64,000 nucleotides of DNA, taken from contig NZ_JH636439.1 in the NCBI RefSeq assembly GCF_000255705.1, forward strand, positions 1,352,335 through 1,416,334, given 5' to 3'. Positions 42,101 through 50,800 of the stretch are shown here, piece after piece (position 1 is the stretch's first letter; each line of letters starts with the position of its first letter). The position numbers were made by a program, and so were the translations under genes. This DNA is from Zavarzinella formosa DSM 19928. Its GTDB lineage: Bacteria; Planctomycetota; Planctomycetia; Gemmatales; Gemmataceae. The notes below the pieces were generated by a model, which did not search any database, had not been told where the DNA came from, and saw only the letters and a list, made by a program, of their open reading frames with translations.

Positions 42101-43175
42101 TCACGGCGGCGATGGTTGTTTCATATTCGGCCATCGCATGGGTGCGGGCCGATTCCCGAAGCACGCGGGCATTGCCCATCCGGTGTTCGTGTTCCTGCTC
42201 GGCCCGCCGAAGCAGCGTGGAACGGGCCTGCACATTCTGGGCAAGCAGGGCCGCGAATGTGAGAAGTTGCAGGCGGACATGGTTGAACGCCGCTTTTCGC
42301 AAGAGCCAGTGCGTCACGAAGGCAAAACCGGCCGCTACCACTGAGCCGCCAAGAATGGCGAGCCATTTGGGGTCGACAAACACGGACGGAATCGCCCCGA
42401 TTAACGCAAAGGGAACCAGAATGATGAAAAATCCGGCCGCCCCGGAATACTTCAGTGTTTTGGATTGCTCCAGATTTTTCAGGATCGCCGTCGTCTGTTG
42501 GAAATTTTGCTCGATGAGTTGATAAGGATCGACAATCACCTCGCCGGTCGGGGGCTTTTGCTCCAGTTCACCCCGCTCCTCCTGAATCCGCTCCAAAATC
42601 GGCTCGGCTTGCGTCCAGGATTTTTCCACCCGTTCCAGCGTGTGGGCGGCCTTCCGCTTGTTCAGATCCAGATCGTCGTTTGCCTGCTTTTCCGCGGCTT
42701 CAAACATCGAGTCGGCGGTCCACCGGCTGTCCTGCAATTGGGCGCGCGCGCCTTGCTCCGTGTCGTCGTGTTGTTCAGTGATCGCTTTCTTTTTCTTGTT
42801 GTACTCGTGTTCCGCTTCGTCGAGTTCCTGCTTGCCACGTTGGGAGATTTCCTGGGTGGCCGCCTGAAAGTTCGTCTCGATCTGGGCCAGTTCGCGGTCC
42901 CGTTGGGCGGTCTGGGTTTTGGTGTTACGCGCGAACTCACGTTCCGAAGCGGAAAGTGATTGATTCCGTTCCGCAGTCATGGCCGTTTCGCGTTCGGCCC
43001 GGTGGGCCAGCAGCGTGAGCAATTCCCGCAGGGCGGCCCGCTCCAATTCAAAGAGATTCATCTTCTGCTGATGATTCAGAGGAGACGGAGAAGCGCTGGA
43101 CATCGGCGAGATTCCGATCGGTAGGATGGCAAAGGGTTCAGGTGTCCCGACCCTCACACTGGCGGCGGCATTCAT
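39132..43175 (-). CDS. FtsK/EccC-like multi-module ATPase with coiled-coil N-terminus (type VII-like secretion)
   Basis: 1347 residues from ATG 43175 (AAGGA upstream; it overlaps the previous gene by 38 bp). Residues ~25-230 are coiled coil, two membrane helices lie at ~245-293, and another coiled coil spans ~295-430. Three FtsK-like modules follow. Module 1 (~510-700) has the fold-like LRFTIVDPVGLGENFAAF but no Walker A. Module 2 is canonical: Walker A GKTGSGKST at ~796-804, Walker B MLIVDEFQEF near 908, and the FtsK-like LYLIDFKKGVEFKAY. Module 3 (from ~1095) has the degenerate LLMIGQDETLAVQL. The two membrane helices plus three modules are the plan of EccC/EssC, the motor of type VII secretion. 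Three small helical genes precede it in one operon, two of them WXG100-like. Confidence 0.85.
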   Translation of the reverse strand: MNAAASVRVGTPEPFAILPIGISPMSSASPSPLNHQQKMNLFELERAALRELLTLLAHRAERETAMTAERNQSLSASEREFARNTKTQTAQRDRELAQIETNFQAATQEISQRGKQELDEAEHEYNKKKKAITEQHDDTEQGARAQLQDSRWTADSMFEAAEKQANDDLDLNKRKAAHTLERVEKSWTQAEPILERIQEERGELEQKPPTGEVIVDPYQLIEQNFQQTTAILKNLEQSKTLKYSGAAGFFIILVPFALIGAIPSVFVDPKWLAILGGSVVAAGFAFVTHWLLRKAAFNHVRLQLLTFAALLAQNVQARSTLLRRAEQEHEHRMGNARVLRESARTHAMAEYETTIAAVNEERRTELGNVVDRYSRTREKIRQWREDATDKAEAHFGGDKTECEQKHSAILGEIERIHKDKKKTATALFAAHEQELSLQWRDGQERIGRAITKLRANGLEHFPDWNSPFWYSPPAAIRVPTGIRFGDFDIDLTQLPGGVPEDEDEMPTLPVRLKLPAFLPFPDRCSLLLKAKDQGRVRGVQSIQAIMLRLLTAIPPGKLRFTIVDPVGLGENFAAFMHLADYDEQLVGSRIWTETAQIEKRLADLTAHMETVIQKYLRNQYRSIEEYNAQAGEVAEPFRVLVVANFPANFSLEACRRLVSIVNSGPSCGVYTLVTHDPKHPVPQGFNLADLEQASINLVWKDKSFTWKDPDFAPFPLQLETPPSLDEITRLVRLVGERSKNANRVEVNFDFVGPKPIEVWASDSRYGISVAIGRAGATKRQYMELGRGTAQHALIAGKTGSGKSTLLHALITNLALNYSPSEVELYLIDFKKGVEFKAYASNRLPHAKAVAIESEREFGMSVLQRLDNVLKERGETFRLAGVNSVGEYRDWQDGQRKNHGTETAPMPRIMLIVDEFQEFFVEDDRLAQESALLLDRLVRQGRAFGLHVVLGSQTLGGAYSLARSTIDQMAVRIALQCSEADAQLILNKDNTGARLLTRPGEAIYNDANGLVEGNDLFQVVWLADEKREKILSEIRIKADNLGQEAKTPLVFEGNSSADILKNVRLRELLDAPVYPAAIRSTSFWLGDAIAIKDPTAASFRPMNGNNLLMIGQDETLAVQLMSMGMLSLGLQHAPNAVKFFMFDGTPDDAVTAGTMGRIVNALPHDIQMLDRNALAPALTALGNEVTARQKGESADRTPCFLFINGIQWFRELRKEDDYGFGRRGAERTLSAAENLLTILRDGPLYQVFTIVWADTPANLGRSIDRGGQREFGQRVLFQMSANDSSTLIDTPAASRLGKNRALYTTEEMPYPEKFRPYGLPTREWLQTVRQILGRRVLPNPNASSSTPQ

Positions 43176-43362
43176 TTAAGATGGTCCTTAGGCGGTCGAT
43201 GCGCCTCAGACAATCCCCGGTCAGCCGTTCCAGGGGATCCCACGTTTGTTCGCGGAAGGCAGCGTTCGTCCCGTCGGACCATGAATCGCAAACCTCGCGC
43301 CATTGGTGGCGGACCACTTCAAGGGCATCGTATAATTTTCCACGTCCGGCATCGACTTGCAT
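43138..43362 (-). CDS. Small helical-hairpin protein, possible WXG100-like, 74 aa
   Basis: 74 residues from ATG 43362, selected because GGAGG lies 8 nt upstream. A start at 43428 would overlap the preceding gene by 62 bp and lacks this site. Two amphipathic helices are predicted on either side of SWSDGTNAAFREQTW (residues ~28-42). The Trp-x-x-Gly turn followed by an Ala/Phe helix start recalls the W-x-G turn of ESAT-6-like proteins, although it is short for that family (~100). It starts 4 bp after the stop of the 166-residue gene and overlaps the ATPase gene, so translation is coupled. It could be a substrate, a chaperone or an ATPase partner. Confidence 0.65.
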   Translation of the reverse strand: MQVDAGRGKLYDALEVVRHQWREVCDSWSDGTNAAFREQTWDPLERLTGDCLRRIDRLRTILNECRRQCEGRDT

Positions 43363-43366
43363 CGGG

Positions 43367-43867
43367 TCATCCTCCGGGGGCCGACGGTCTGAGGTCGAGG
43401 TAACGCTCCAGCGCGGCGACCTGTTCAAGCAGGTGGGCCAAGGCGTTCAGGACTTCCGTCTCCAGCATGTTGGAGAGCTGCCGGGAAGCCACCTCATACT
43501 CCTCCGCGATCATCTTCGGCAATTTTCCGGCCCATTTCCGGCAGATGTCAACCTGTTGATGGGCGTGCGCCAATCGGGCCTTCGCGCGGGCGAGATTTTG
43601 TTCCTGCACGGTGGTGTCCGGAATTCGGCCGTCGAAGTTCGGCATCTCGCGCTGGGCCAGTTCCACCTTGCGCTGGACAACTTCTTCCTCGGCGTCGCGT
43701 ATTTCAAATTTCCATTCGCGGGCGGTATGTTCGATCCAATCATAGGCTTTCCGGATTTCCATGCGGATCATCGACAGGGCTTCGAGAGCCTCCTGCCGAA
43801 ACCGGGAAAACTGGCCATGCCATTCTTGGAGAACCGCAACCGCGCGGACATCGGCTCCCGCTTCCAT
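43367..43867 (-). CDS. Helical protein of the type VII-like operon, 166 aa
   Basis: A soluble, almost entirely helical 166-residue protein without signal peptide or recognised family. Long heptad-rich stretches (FRQEALEALSMIRMEIRKAY, AEEEVVQRKVELAQREM, NLARAKARLAHAHQQVDICR, VLNALAHLLEQVAALERYLD) suggest a helical bundle or coiled coil. The Trp residues at ~43 and ~110 sit in turns. It starts 3 bp after the WXG100-like gene stop and ends 4 bp before the next start, so it is a fixed part of the operon. By position and shape it may be a secreted partner protein or a cytoplasmic chaperone like those of other type VII systems. This is inference. Confidence 0.7.
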   Translation of the reverse strand: MEAGADVRAVAVLQEWHGQFSRFRQEALEALSMIRMEIRKAYDWIEHTAREWKFEIRDAEEEVVQRKVELAQREMPNFDGRIPDTTVQEQNLARAKARLAHAHQQVDICRKWAGKLPKMIAEEYEVASRQLSNMLETEVLNALAHLLEQVAALERYLDLRPSAPGG

Positions 43868-43870
43868 GAA

Positions 43871-44143
43871 TCACCGTTGTTGCATGTATTCTTCGATCCG
43901 TTCGGCCTTGCGGGTCAAAAACGGAACATGTTCATCCGAGATGTCGAGGAATTTTTCAAGCACGCCCATTGTTTCCTCGTATTCCTGCACGAACCGCTCA
44001 TGCTCCTGATCCCGCCAGGTGTCCGACAGGGCCAGCAACTGTGAGTGGAGGGAGGACAGATTCGCCCGGAGATCTCCGTTGAAGATCTTCAAGGCATGGG
44101 CGAAACGACGAAGCTCGCCGGGATCGACGATGGCTTGAGCCAT
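43871..44143 (-). CDS. WXG100-family (ESAT-6-like) protein, 90 aa
   Basis: 90 residues from ATG 44143. A longer frame from 44329 begins in a non-protein-like stretch and is rejected. The size and the helix-turn-helix hairpin fit WXG100 proteins: helix 1 ~8-38 (LRRFAHALKIFNGDLRANLS), a turn with DTWRDQEHERF at ~41-51, and helix 2 to the end (EYEETMGVLEKFLDISDEHV). The motif is W-R-D instead of W-x-G, a known kind of variation, with the following Phe kept. WXG100 proteins form dimers and are exported by EccC-type ATPases. This is the first gene of the operon that ends with the FtsK/EccC-like ATPase. It lacks the C-terminal YxxxD/E signal in exact form; EEYMQQ is the nearest sequence. Confidence 0.8.
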   Translation of the reverse strand: MAQAIVDPGELRRFAHALKIFNGDLRANLSSLHSQLLALSDTWRDQEHERFVQEYEETMGVLEKFLDISDEHVPFLTRKAERIEEYMQQR

Positions 44144-44335
44144 GGATGGGTTCCACAGGGGCGACAGTTCCGACAGACGGGAAACGAACCAAACGCAACC
44201 TGTTATGATTCTATCCCGGCGGTGTGTCATTCCATGCGGGTTTGGAAATTCCGGGCCGGGATTTTCAAAAATCTTCGTCATGGCCCGTCCGGTCGTGAGA
44301 TAATCATCACACTCGTAGCTTTTTGCCACACAACG

Positions 44336-45796
44336 ATGAGCGATTCCGCGTCACACCCCGTCAAACAATCCTCAATCATGATCGACAAACCGGTTGTTGA
44401 CTGGCAGGAACACTATCGGCAACTCGTCCGATTGTCGTTTCAAAACCCTTGGGCGGCGACACCGGAGGGCCGGATTTATTGGATTGGCGATCTCTGGGAG
44501 CAATGGACCGGCCAATCCCCCGAAGAAGTTTTTCAGGATGGCTGGTTGGGCGTCGTCCACCCGGACGATCTGGACCGGGCAAAGCGAGCCCGTTTCTGCT
44601 CGGTGCGCGATCAAGCCTTGTTTGACTGCTCGTTTCGAGTGCGATTCCGATCCGGAGAACACCGTTGGGTTCGGGCCAGGGGGCTTCCCCATTTTGATGC
44701 CGAGGGCCGGTTCCTTGGCTGGTACGGAATGACGGATGACATCAACGACCAGCGGAACGCGGAGGAAGATCTCAAACTGAACGAGGCGAGGTTTCGCTCG
44801 GCCTACGAATATTCGGGCATCGGCATGACGCTCATCTCCCTGCAGGGGAGGTTCATGCAGGCAAACCCCTCGTTGTGTCATTTTCTTGGCTACGCGGAAC
44901 AGGATCTGTTGAAGCTCGACTTTCAGACGATCACTCATCCCGATGATTTGCAGCGAGATCTTGACTACGTGCGAAAAGTGCTTGATGGCGAACTGGCCAC
45001 CTACTCGATGGAGAAGCGGTATCGTCATCGGGACGGCTTCTATCTTTGGGGATTGCTGACCGTCTCATTGGTGCGGGACGAGGAGGGGCAGCCGTTGCAT
45101 TTCATCTCGCAAATCCAAGACATCTCCGAGCGCAAGAACGCCGAGGAACGGACGTTGCGAACCCTGCGTGAACGGGAAACTTTGCTCCGGGAAATTCACC
45201 ATCGTGTCAAAAACAACTTGACCGTGATTGTGAGTCTGCTGGGAATGCAGTCCCGTCGATCAAAAGACGACCGGGTTCGGGATGCGTTGACCGACACCCA
45301 GAACCGTGTTCAGTCGATGGTGACTGTTCACGAGATGCTCTACGGCAGTGATGACTTCACGCAGATTGATCTGCGGGCTTACCTCCGCCGATTGGCCTCG
45401 AATCTCTTGGGAAGTTATGCCTGCGAAAGCCGGGTGGCCCTGATGGTAAACGTGCCGCCCGGCGCGGTGGATTTGGACACGGCCCTGCCAATCGGGTTAT
45501 TGTTGACCGAGTTGATTTCCAACGCCTTGAAACATGCCTTCCCCGGCGGACGACGAGGGACGGTGACGGTCAGTGTGGAATATCAGGAGGATGCCGTCCG
45601 ATTGACCATTCGGGACGACGGGATCGGATTTCCAGAAAAGTTCGATGCGGAAACATCCCCGTCGATGGGCATGAAACTCGTCTCTTCTCTGACCCGTCAA
45701 CTGAACGGTCGGCTGACAATTCATCGAGAAGTTGGGAGTGAATTTTGCGTAGAATTCCGTCTTCCAAAATCGCGGGCCAGTTCCGCAACCGACTGA
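44336..45796 (+). CDS. PAS-domain sensor histidine kinase, HisKA_2 type
   Basis: 486 residues from ATG 44336; a longer frame from 44045 runs over the divergent operon start. It is soluble, with no membrane helix. PAS 1 spans ~20-135 (RIYWIGDLWEQWTGQSPEEV, ending in GMTDDINDQRNAEEDL). PAS 2 spans ~145-265 (RSAYEYSGIGMTLISLQGRF, ending in ISQIQDISERKNAEE). The dimerisation/phosphoacceptor box LLREIHHRVKNNLTVIVSLL (His near 288) is HisKA_2. The HATPase domain has ELISNALKHAF and IRDDGIGFP. HisKA_2 kinases often feed single-domain or output-poor regulators and respond to light or stress. No regulator is adjacent. It is divergent from the type VII-like operon, with 192 bp between starts. Confidence 0.92.
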   Translation: MSDSASHPVKQSSIMIDKPVVDWQEHYRQLVRLSFQNPWAATPEGRIYWIGDLWEQWTGQSPEEVFQDGWLGVVHPDDLDRAKRARFCSVRDQALFDCSFRVRFRSGEHRWVRARGLPHFDAEGRFLGWYGMTDDINDQRNAEEDLKLNEARFRSAYEYSGIGMTLISLQGRFMQANPSLCHFLGYAEQDLLKLDFQTITHPDDLQRDLDYVRKVLDGELATYSMEKRYRHRDGFYLWGLLTVSLVRDEEGQPLHFISQIQDISERKNAEERTLRTLRERETLLREIHHRVKNNLTVIVSLLGMQSRRSKDDRVRDALTDTQNRVQSMVTVHEMLYGSDDFTQIDLRAYLRRLASNLLGSYACESRVALMVNVPPGAVDLDTALPIGLLLTELISNALKHAFPGGRRGTVTVSVEYQEDAVRLTIRDDGIGFPEKFDAETSPSMGMKLVSSLTRQLNGRLTIHREVGSEFCVEFRLPKSRASSATD

Positions 45797-45806
45797 TCAA
45801 ACCGGC

Positions 45807-47717
45807 TCACTTCACGGCCACTCCAAACTCCACCCATTTGGTGCGGGTGTTTTGGCCGGTTGGCACCGTCCAGTTCCCTTCGCCCGGCGCGCTGGTAAAG
45901 GTGTGATCGGCGGTATGGTCGCCTGTGGCGTCGGTGTAGGCGAAGGTAACACGAGTGGCGTCCTGCTGGGGCAGTTTGTAGGTCAGATGCAATTCGGCTC
46001 GGGCGTATTGCTTGCCTCCATTGTTCTTGAATCGCACCTTCACGGCTGTTCCCGCTTTCACGCCGGTCAACTCGCCCCAGCACATGCTTTGGGACCAGAA
46101 GTCGGCCGGCTCGTCGCCTTGGCGATTGATGGTCCAATCCTTCACGATTGGTTTCCAAGAGATCCCGTCATCGAAGCTCGCTTCGATCTGGTATTTGATC
46201 TTCGCATCCGGCGGATTGCTTGAACGAACATGCCCGGCCGCATAAATACCGGTGATGGTCTCTTTGCGGGGCGTTGCCAGCCCGAGAGTGACGGCCGGAG
46301 AGCCAAACCGGCCGTCAACAACATGTGTTGTTGCCTGTGGCAGCGTCGGCCCGGCCGACACCAATCCCTTGCCGGTGGCTTCAAACCGCACGATGGAACC
46401 GCCGTCCTTCAACCGGGGCATCGTCGCCGCGCTGGCTTCGCACACGGTTGTGATGGTGAGTTTGCTCGCCGCCAGTTTCTTGGCCCCGTTGTGTAATCGC
46501 AGCCAGTATTGCCGGTGCCCCTTGACGTGGTCGGTCAGATCGGGCGATTCGTTTAATTGGCCGCCATCGTGCCAGGTTGTTCCTCGATCCACGGACACCG
46601 ACACTTTGCAGTCGCTTTCACCACGAACGATCAAGCCGTTTTTGGCGCCCGGATCATAAATGCCCCACGGTTTGGCATTGGCCGGGGTCGCGGCGATCAC
46701 ATAGGGCGAACGAAACTCGAAAGTCACTTGTGTGTCGTCCTCGGAAATCACGCCCTCGCGGTAATCACCGGAATCAAAATCTGGCCGATAGGTGAAGACC
46801 GCATTGGCGAACCGGGCTTGTCCGGGCTTTGAGCCGCTGCCGTTTTTCGATTTGAACATCGCCTCCGGTTGGTTCACCCAAGTGTTTGCGCGTTCCGGTC
46901 CGGGGATGCCTTCGGTGTTGTAGTTCATTCCCCAGAAGACAAAGGTTTTGCCGTCTTCCAAACCCGGTGAGAGATAACGTCGGAAGGTCTCTCCGCGTCG
47001 CAAATGAACACTCGGCGGCGGTCCGGCATACCCGGCCAGATATTCGGCTGTTCGGTATTCCGAATACGTTTGGTTGTCAGAAGGATGCAGGCCGCAAATC
47101 AGCCAACCGTGTTGTCGGTTTGGTTTGAAGGCGCGATCCGTCAGCTTTTTCCAATCCGGGGCAATTTCCTTTAAGCCAAGCAACCGCTTGCCATCCACAT
47201 CAAACACCACGCATGATTGATCGCTGTCGAGCAGCGCCCATTTGCCATCGCCATAGGCGCCCCCTTTCAAAAACACTTCAAATGAATTATGGCCGCTACA
47301 GCCAAGATCGCGGCCACGCCCGTGACCGAGCAAGGCTTCCATCTCGGCGACGAATTGGGCATGGGTGGTGCCGCATAACCCGTAGCCGTGGGAGAACAAC
47401 CCGGTCCAATACTCGCGGCTGCGGGAGTCCGCATCGTTTTTGAATCCTTTGCCCCAAAGGTTTTCAACGCCTTCCTCGGCATGGAAATAATGGGTGTTCC
47501 GCCAGAGCCACGCGGCAATCGCCTTGTCTTCATCGGTGACACATTCGCGGCCGGTGACCCGCTTGTAAACAGCCGCTTGGGTGGCGAAGAGGCGTTCAAA
47601 AGTGGAATAGGAAAGTTCGCCGGGATACCACAAGTGGTCCGTGGCGATCTGCGGATCGCCGACACCGGCTTGGGATGTTGAGGTGATGATGAGTGCGAGA
47701 ACAAACCAACGAAACAT
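45807..47717 (-). CDS. Secreted transglutaminase-like protein with C-terminal beta domains
   Basis: 636 residues with a signal peptide (MFRWFVLALIITSTSQA). Residues ~60-170 hold a transglutaminase-like cysteine protease core: C115 in HGYGLCGTTHAQF, H143 in GCSGHNSFEVFL and D164 in ALLDSD, with the order and spacing of a Cys-His-Asp triad. The rest (~200-636) is beta-rich and reads like several sandwich domains (WYDPGAKN-like turns, SFDDGISWKPIVKDW, RAELHLTYKLPQ), with Asp-box-like phrases such as SVDRGTTWHDGG. It would act in the periplasm or outside as a protease, peptide hydrolase or crosslinking enzyme. The substrate is unknown. It is convergent with the histidine kinase gene (10 bp between stops), so it has its own promoter upstream of 47717. 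Confidence 0.8.
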   Translation of the reverse strand: MFRWFVLALIITSTSQAGVGDPQIATDHLWYPGELSYSTFERLFATQAAVYKRVTGRECVTDEDKAIAAWLWRNTHYFHAEEGVENLWGKGFKNDADSRSREYWTGLFSHGYGLCGTTHAQFVAEMEALLGHGRGRDLGCSGHNSFEVFLKGGAYGDGKWALLDSDQSCVVFDVDGKRLLGLKEIAPDWKKLTDRAFKPNRQHGWLICGLHPSDNQTYSEYRTAEYLAGYAGPPPSVHLRRGETFRRYLSPGLEDGKTFVFWGMNYNTEGIPGPERANTWVNQPEAMFKSKNGSGSKPGQARFANAVFTYRPDFDSGDYREGVISEDDTQVTFEFRSPYVIAATPANAKPWGIYDPGAKNGLIVRGESDCKVSVSVDRGTTWHDGGQLNESPDLTDHVKGHRQYWLRLHNGAKKLAASKLTITTVCEASAATMPRLKDGGSIVRFEATGKGLVSAGPTLPQATTHVVDGRFGSPAVTLGLATPRKETITGIYAAGHVRSSNPPDAKIKYQIEASFDDGISWKPIVKDWTINRQGDEPADFWSQSMCWGELTGVKAGTAVKVRFKNNGGKQYARAELHLTYKLPQQDATRVTFAYTDATGDHTADHTFTSAPGEGNWTVPTGQNTRTKWVEFGVAVK

Positions 47718-47797
47718 GGATCACCGTTTGCCGGGAGGAGGGGGCAAAAGTCAAAAGCGACTTTAACACCCCGCCGCCCGGTCGTCGATGATTTTTC

Positions 47798-47847
47798 TTT
47801 GCCAAAAATTTGCCCGGATAGCTTAAGCCAGAAACAAAGCTGTCCGG
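47798..47847 (-). terminator. Terminator of the adaptor-RND operon
   Basis: On the minus strand, CCGGACAGCTT pairs with AAGCTATCCGG (11 bp, one G-T pair, 12-nt loop). This is followed by GCAAATTTTTGG. It begins immediately after the stop of the RND permease gene at 47849. Confidence 0.75.
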
Positions 47848-47848
47848 T

Positions 47849-50800
47849 TCAAGAGTGCTTGCTTTCTTCAGGCTTCGCTTCCGGATGAGGATTGCCTTCT
47901 GGTTTTGTTTCTTGGTCTTTTAATGCTTCCGGTTTCTTGTCTCCTTCGTGAGGTTCTGCCTTTTTCGACTCGTCTTCTTGCTCTGGAGATGGCGGCTTGG
48001 TCAACGGTCCGGCCAGGCGCCGAACGACGTAATAAAACACAGGCGTCAGGAAGATGCCAAAGAATGTCACGCCCAACATGCCGGCGAAGACGGCGGTGCC
48101 AAGCGTTCGCCGCATTTCGGCCCCGGCTCCATGAGCGATCACCAAGGGCAACATCCCGAGGACGAACGCAAACGAAGTCATGATGATGGGCCGCAGTCGC
48201 ACGGTGGCCGCTTCGACGGCTGCGTCGAATGAATTAGCCCCCTCCATTTCCCGGTCACGGGCAAATTCAACGACCAAGATCGCGTTTTTTGCCGCCAGGC
48301 CCACCAGAACCACAAAGCCGACCTGCACGAAAATGTTGAGATCCATCTTGGCGATCATGACACCAGCCAGCGCGCTGGAAAGGCACAACGGCACCACCAG
48401 AATCACCGCCATCGGAAGCGACCAGCTTTCGTACAAGCCCGCCAGCACAAAGAACACCAGCACCGCCCCGAGGACGAACGCACTGTAGGGGTTTTGTTGC
48501 AAATCCTTGAATGACTCAAGTTTGGCGGACTGCTTTTGCAAATAACTGAGCTCGGTCCATTCGTAAGTCATGTTGCGGGGCAATTCTTGGTTGGCGAGTC
48601 CCTCCATTGTGGAAAGCACGTCCCCGGTGCTGACTCCCGGCAATGATCCCCCGGCGAGCGTCGCGGCCGGGAACATGTTGTAACGGGTGACGGTCAGCGG
48701 GCCGGTGGTTTCTCGAAAGTTGACAACCGAACCCAAGGGGACCATGTCTCCGTTGGCGTTGCGGACCTTCAATTGTTTCGCTGCTTCAACATTGTTGCGG
48801 AAAATGGCATCCGCCTGGATGTTGACCTGCCAGGTGCGGCCAAATCTGTTGAAGTCATTGACGTAAAGACCGCCGAGATAAACCTGCAGCGTGGCGAACA
48901 CATCGGTCAGGCTGACACCCATTGTTTTGCACTGGACACGGTCAACGTCCGCATAAAGTTGCGGTGTTTCCGACCGGAAGCCATCGAAAAGACCAACCAA
49001 GCCGGGTTGTTTGCTCCCTTTGGCGACCAGATTGTCTGTCTGTCCTTGGAGGCGCTGGTAATTGGCGTCGCCAATCGTTTCGACCATCATTTTGAAGCCG
49101 CCGGCATTGCCAAGCCCGTCCACGGCCGGAGCCCCGAAGACGTTGATGAGAGCGCCAGGGATTTCCTCGCGGAATCGTTTGCGAAGAATGCCGGCGATCA
49201 CGTCGGCATACATCTTCGGATCACGTCGTTCGTCGAAGTCCTTTAAGGTGACAAACATCGATCCCAGATTGGAACCAATCGCATTCAAAACAAAAGACCG
49301 GCCCGGATTGCCTAACGTGTGGGCGACGCCGGGCGTTTCCAAGGCGATCTTTTCGATTCGCCTCATCACTTCTTCCGTCCGTTCCAAAGAGGCCGAGTCG
49401 GGGAGCTGAACGTTGACAATCAATCGGCCCTTGTCCTGTGACGGAATGAATCCCCCCGGAACGCGGGTCATGCCAAAACCAGTGAGGGCGAGCAAGCCGA
49501 CATAAAGTAGCAGGGCAATGACACTAATCCGCAGAAACACGGCCACCGCCCGGCCGTACATTTTGGTGATCCATTCAAACAGCGAGTTAAAGCCGTGAAA
49601 AACACGGCCCAAAAACAGGTTGACCGGCCCGATGATAAACCATCCTAATGCCCCTCCGGCGATCAATCCGGGGATGAAGATGGCCAGCAGTGCGGTGTAT
49701 TGCTTCGCTTGTCCCATGAACCCGATGGGAGCTGCCTCGCCGGTGTCCCCGTGTGCCGAAACCAGCCCCAAGTGCGGGCCAATGATTGGCTTCAATAACC
49801 ATAAGGCCAGCAATCCGCCCAAGATCCCGAATCCCCACCAAGGGAAAGCTTCCTTCCCCTGATCCCCGTGTTGTCCCGGTTTGCGGTTGGCGAAAATCGA
49901 AGCCGCCCGTGCCGGGGTCATCGTCATGGCGTTGACGGCTGAAATAATCATGGCCGCCGAGATGGTGAGCGCGAACTGTCTGAAAAACTGGCCGGTGATG
50001 CCGCTCAGAAACGCGCTGGGAAGGAAGACGGAAGAAAGCACCAGCGTAATGGCCAGAATTGGCCCGGTGATTTCGCTCATCGATTTGATCGTGGCCTCGC
50101 GGACCGGCAAACCTTTGTCGAGCCACCGTTCGATGTTCTCCAACACCACGATGGAATCATCCACCACGATGCCGATGGCCAGCACCAAGCCAAACAACGT
50201 GAGGTTGTTGAGGCTAAATCCCATCAATTTCATCACGGCAAATGTGCCGACCAACGAAACGCCGATGTCAATCAAGGGCAGCAGCAACGATTTCCAATCC
50301 TGCAAAAACAACAACACGACAAAGGCCACCAGCAACACGGCGATGACCAGCGTGCGGATCACCTCATCGACCGATTCACGAATAAACGGGGTGGTGTCAT
50401 AGACAATGGAATATTTCAATCCCTTCGGGAAACGGTTCGCCTGCTCAAACTCTCGCATTTTTGCCTTGATGCCATCGGCGGTGTCCAAGGCGTTTGATCC
50501 GGGCAATTGAAAAATCGCCAGACCAATTGAGGGACGCCCGTCGAGAGCCAATGTTTGATCCTCGCTTTTCGCGCCCAATTCGACCCGGCCCACATCCCGG
50601 ATGTACAGCACTTCGCCGTTGGTTCCGGTGTTAAGAATGATGTTTCCAAATTGTTCCGCCTCGGTCAATCTCCCAAGGGCGTTGACGGAGTATTGAAATT
50701 CCTGTCCTTTGGGCACCGGGGCCTGCCCAATCTGGCCCGCCGCGACTTGGATGTTTTGCTCCCGCATGACCGCGGCCACGTCGGCGGCGGAGATATTTCT

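Noticed and set aside
43142-44044. 300-codon open frame on the plus strand across the three small genes of the type VII-like cassette
   Set aside because: The minus-strand genes have ribosome sites at correct spacing and helical, protein-like sequence. The plus-strand product does not.
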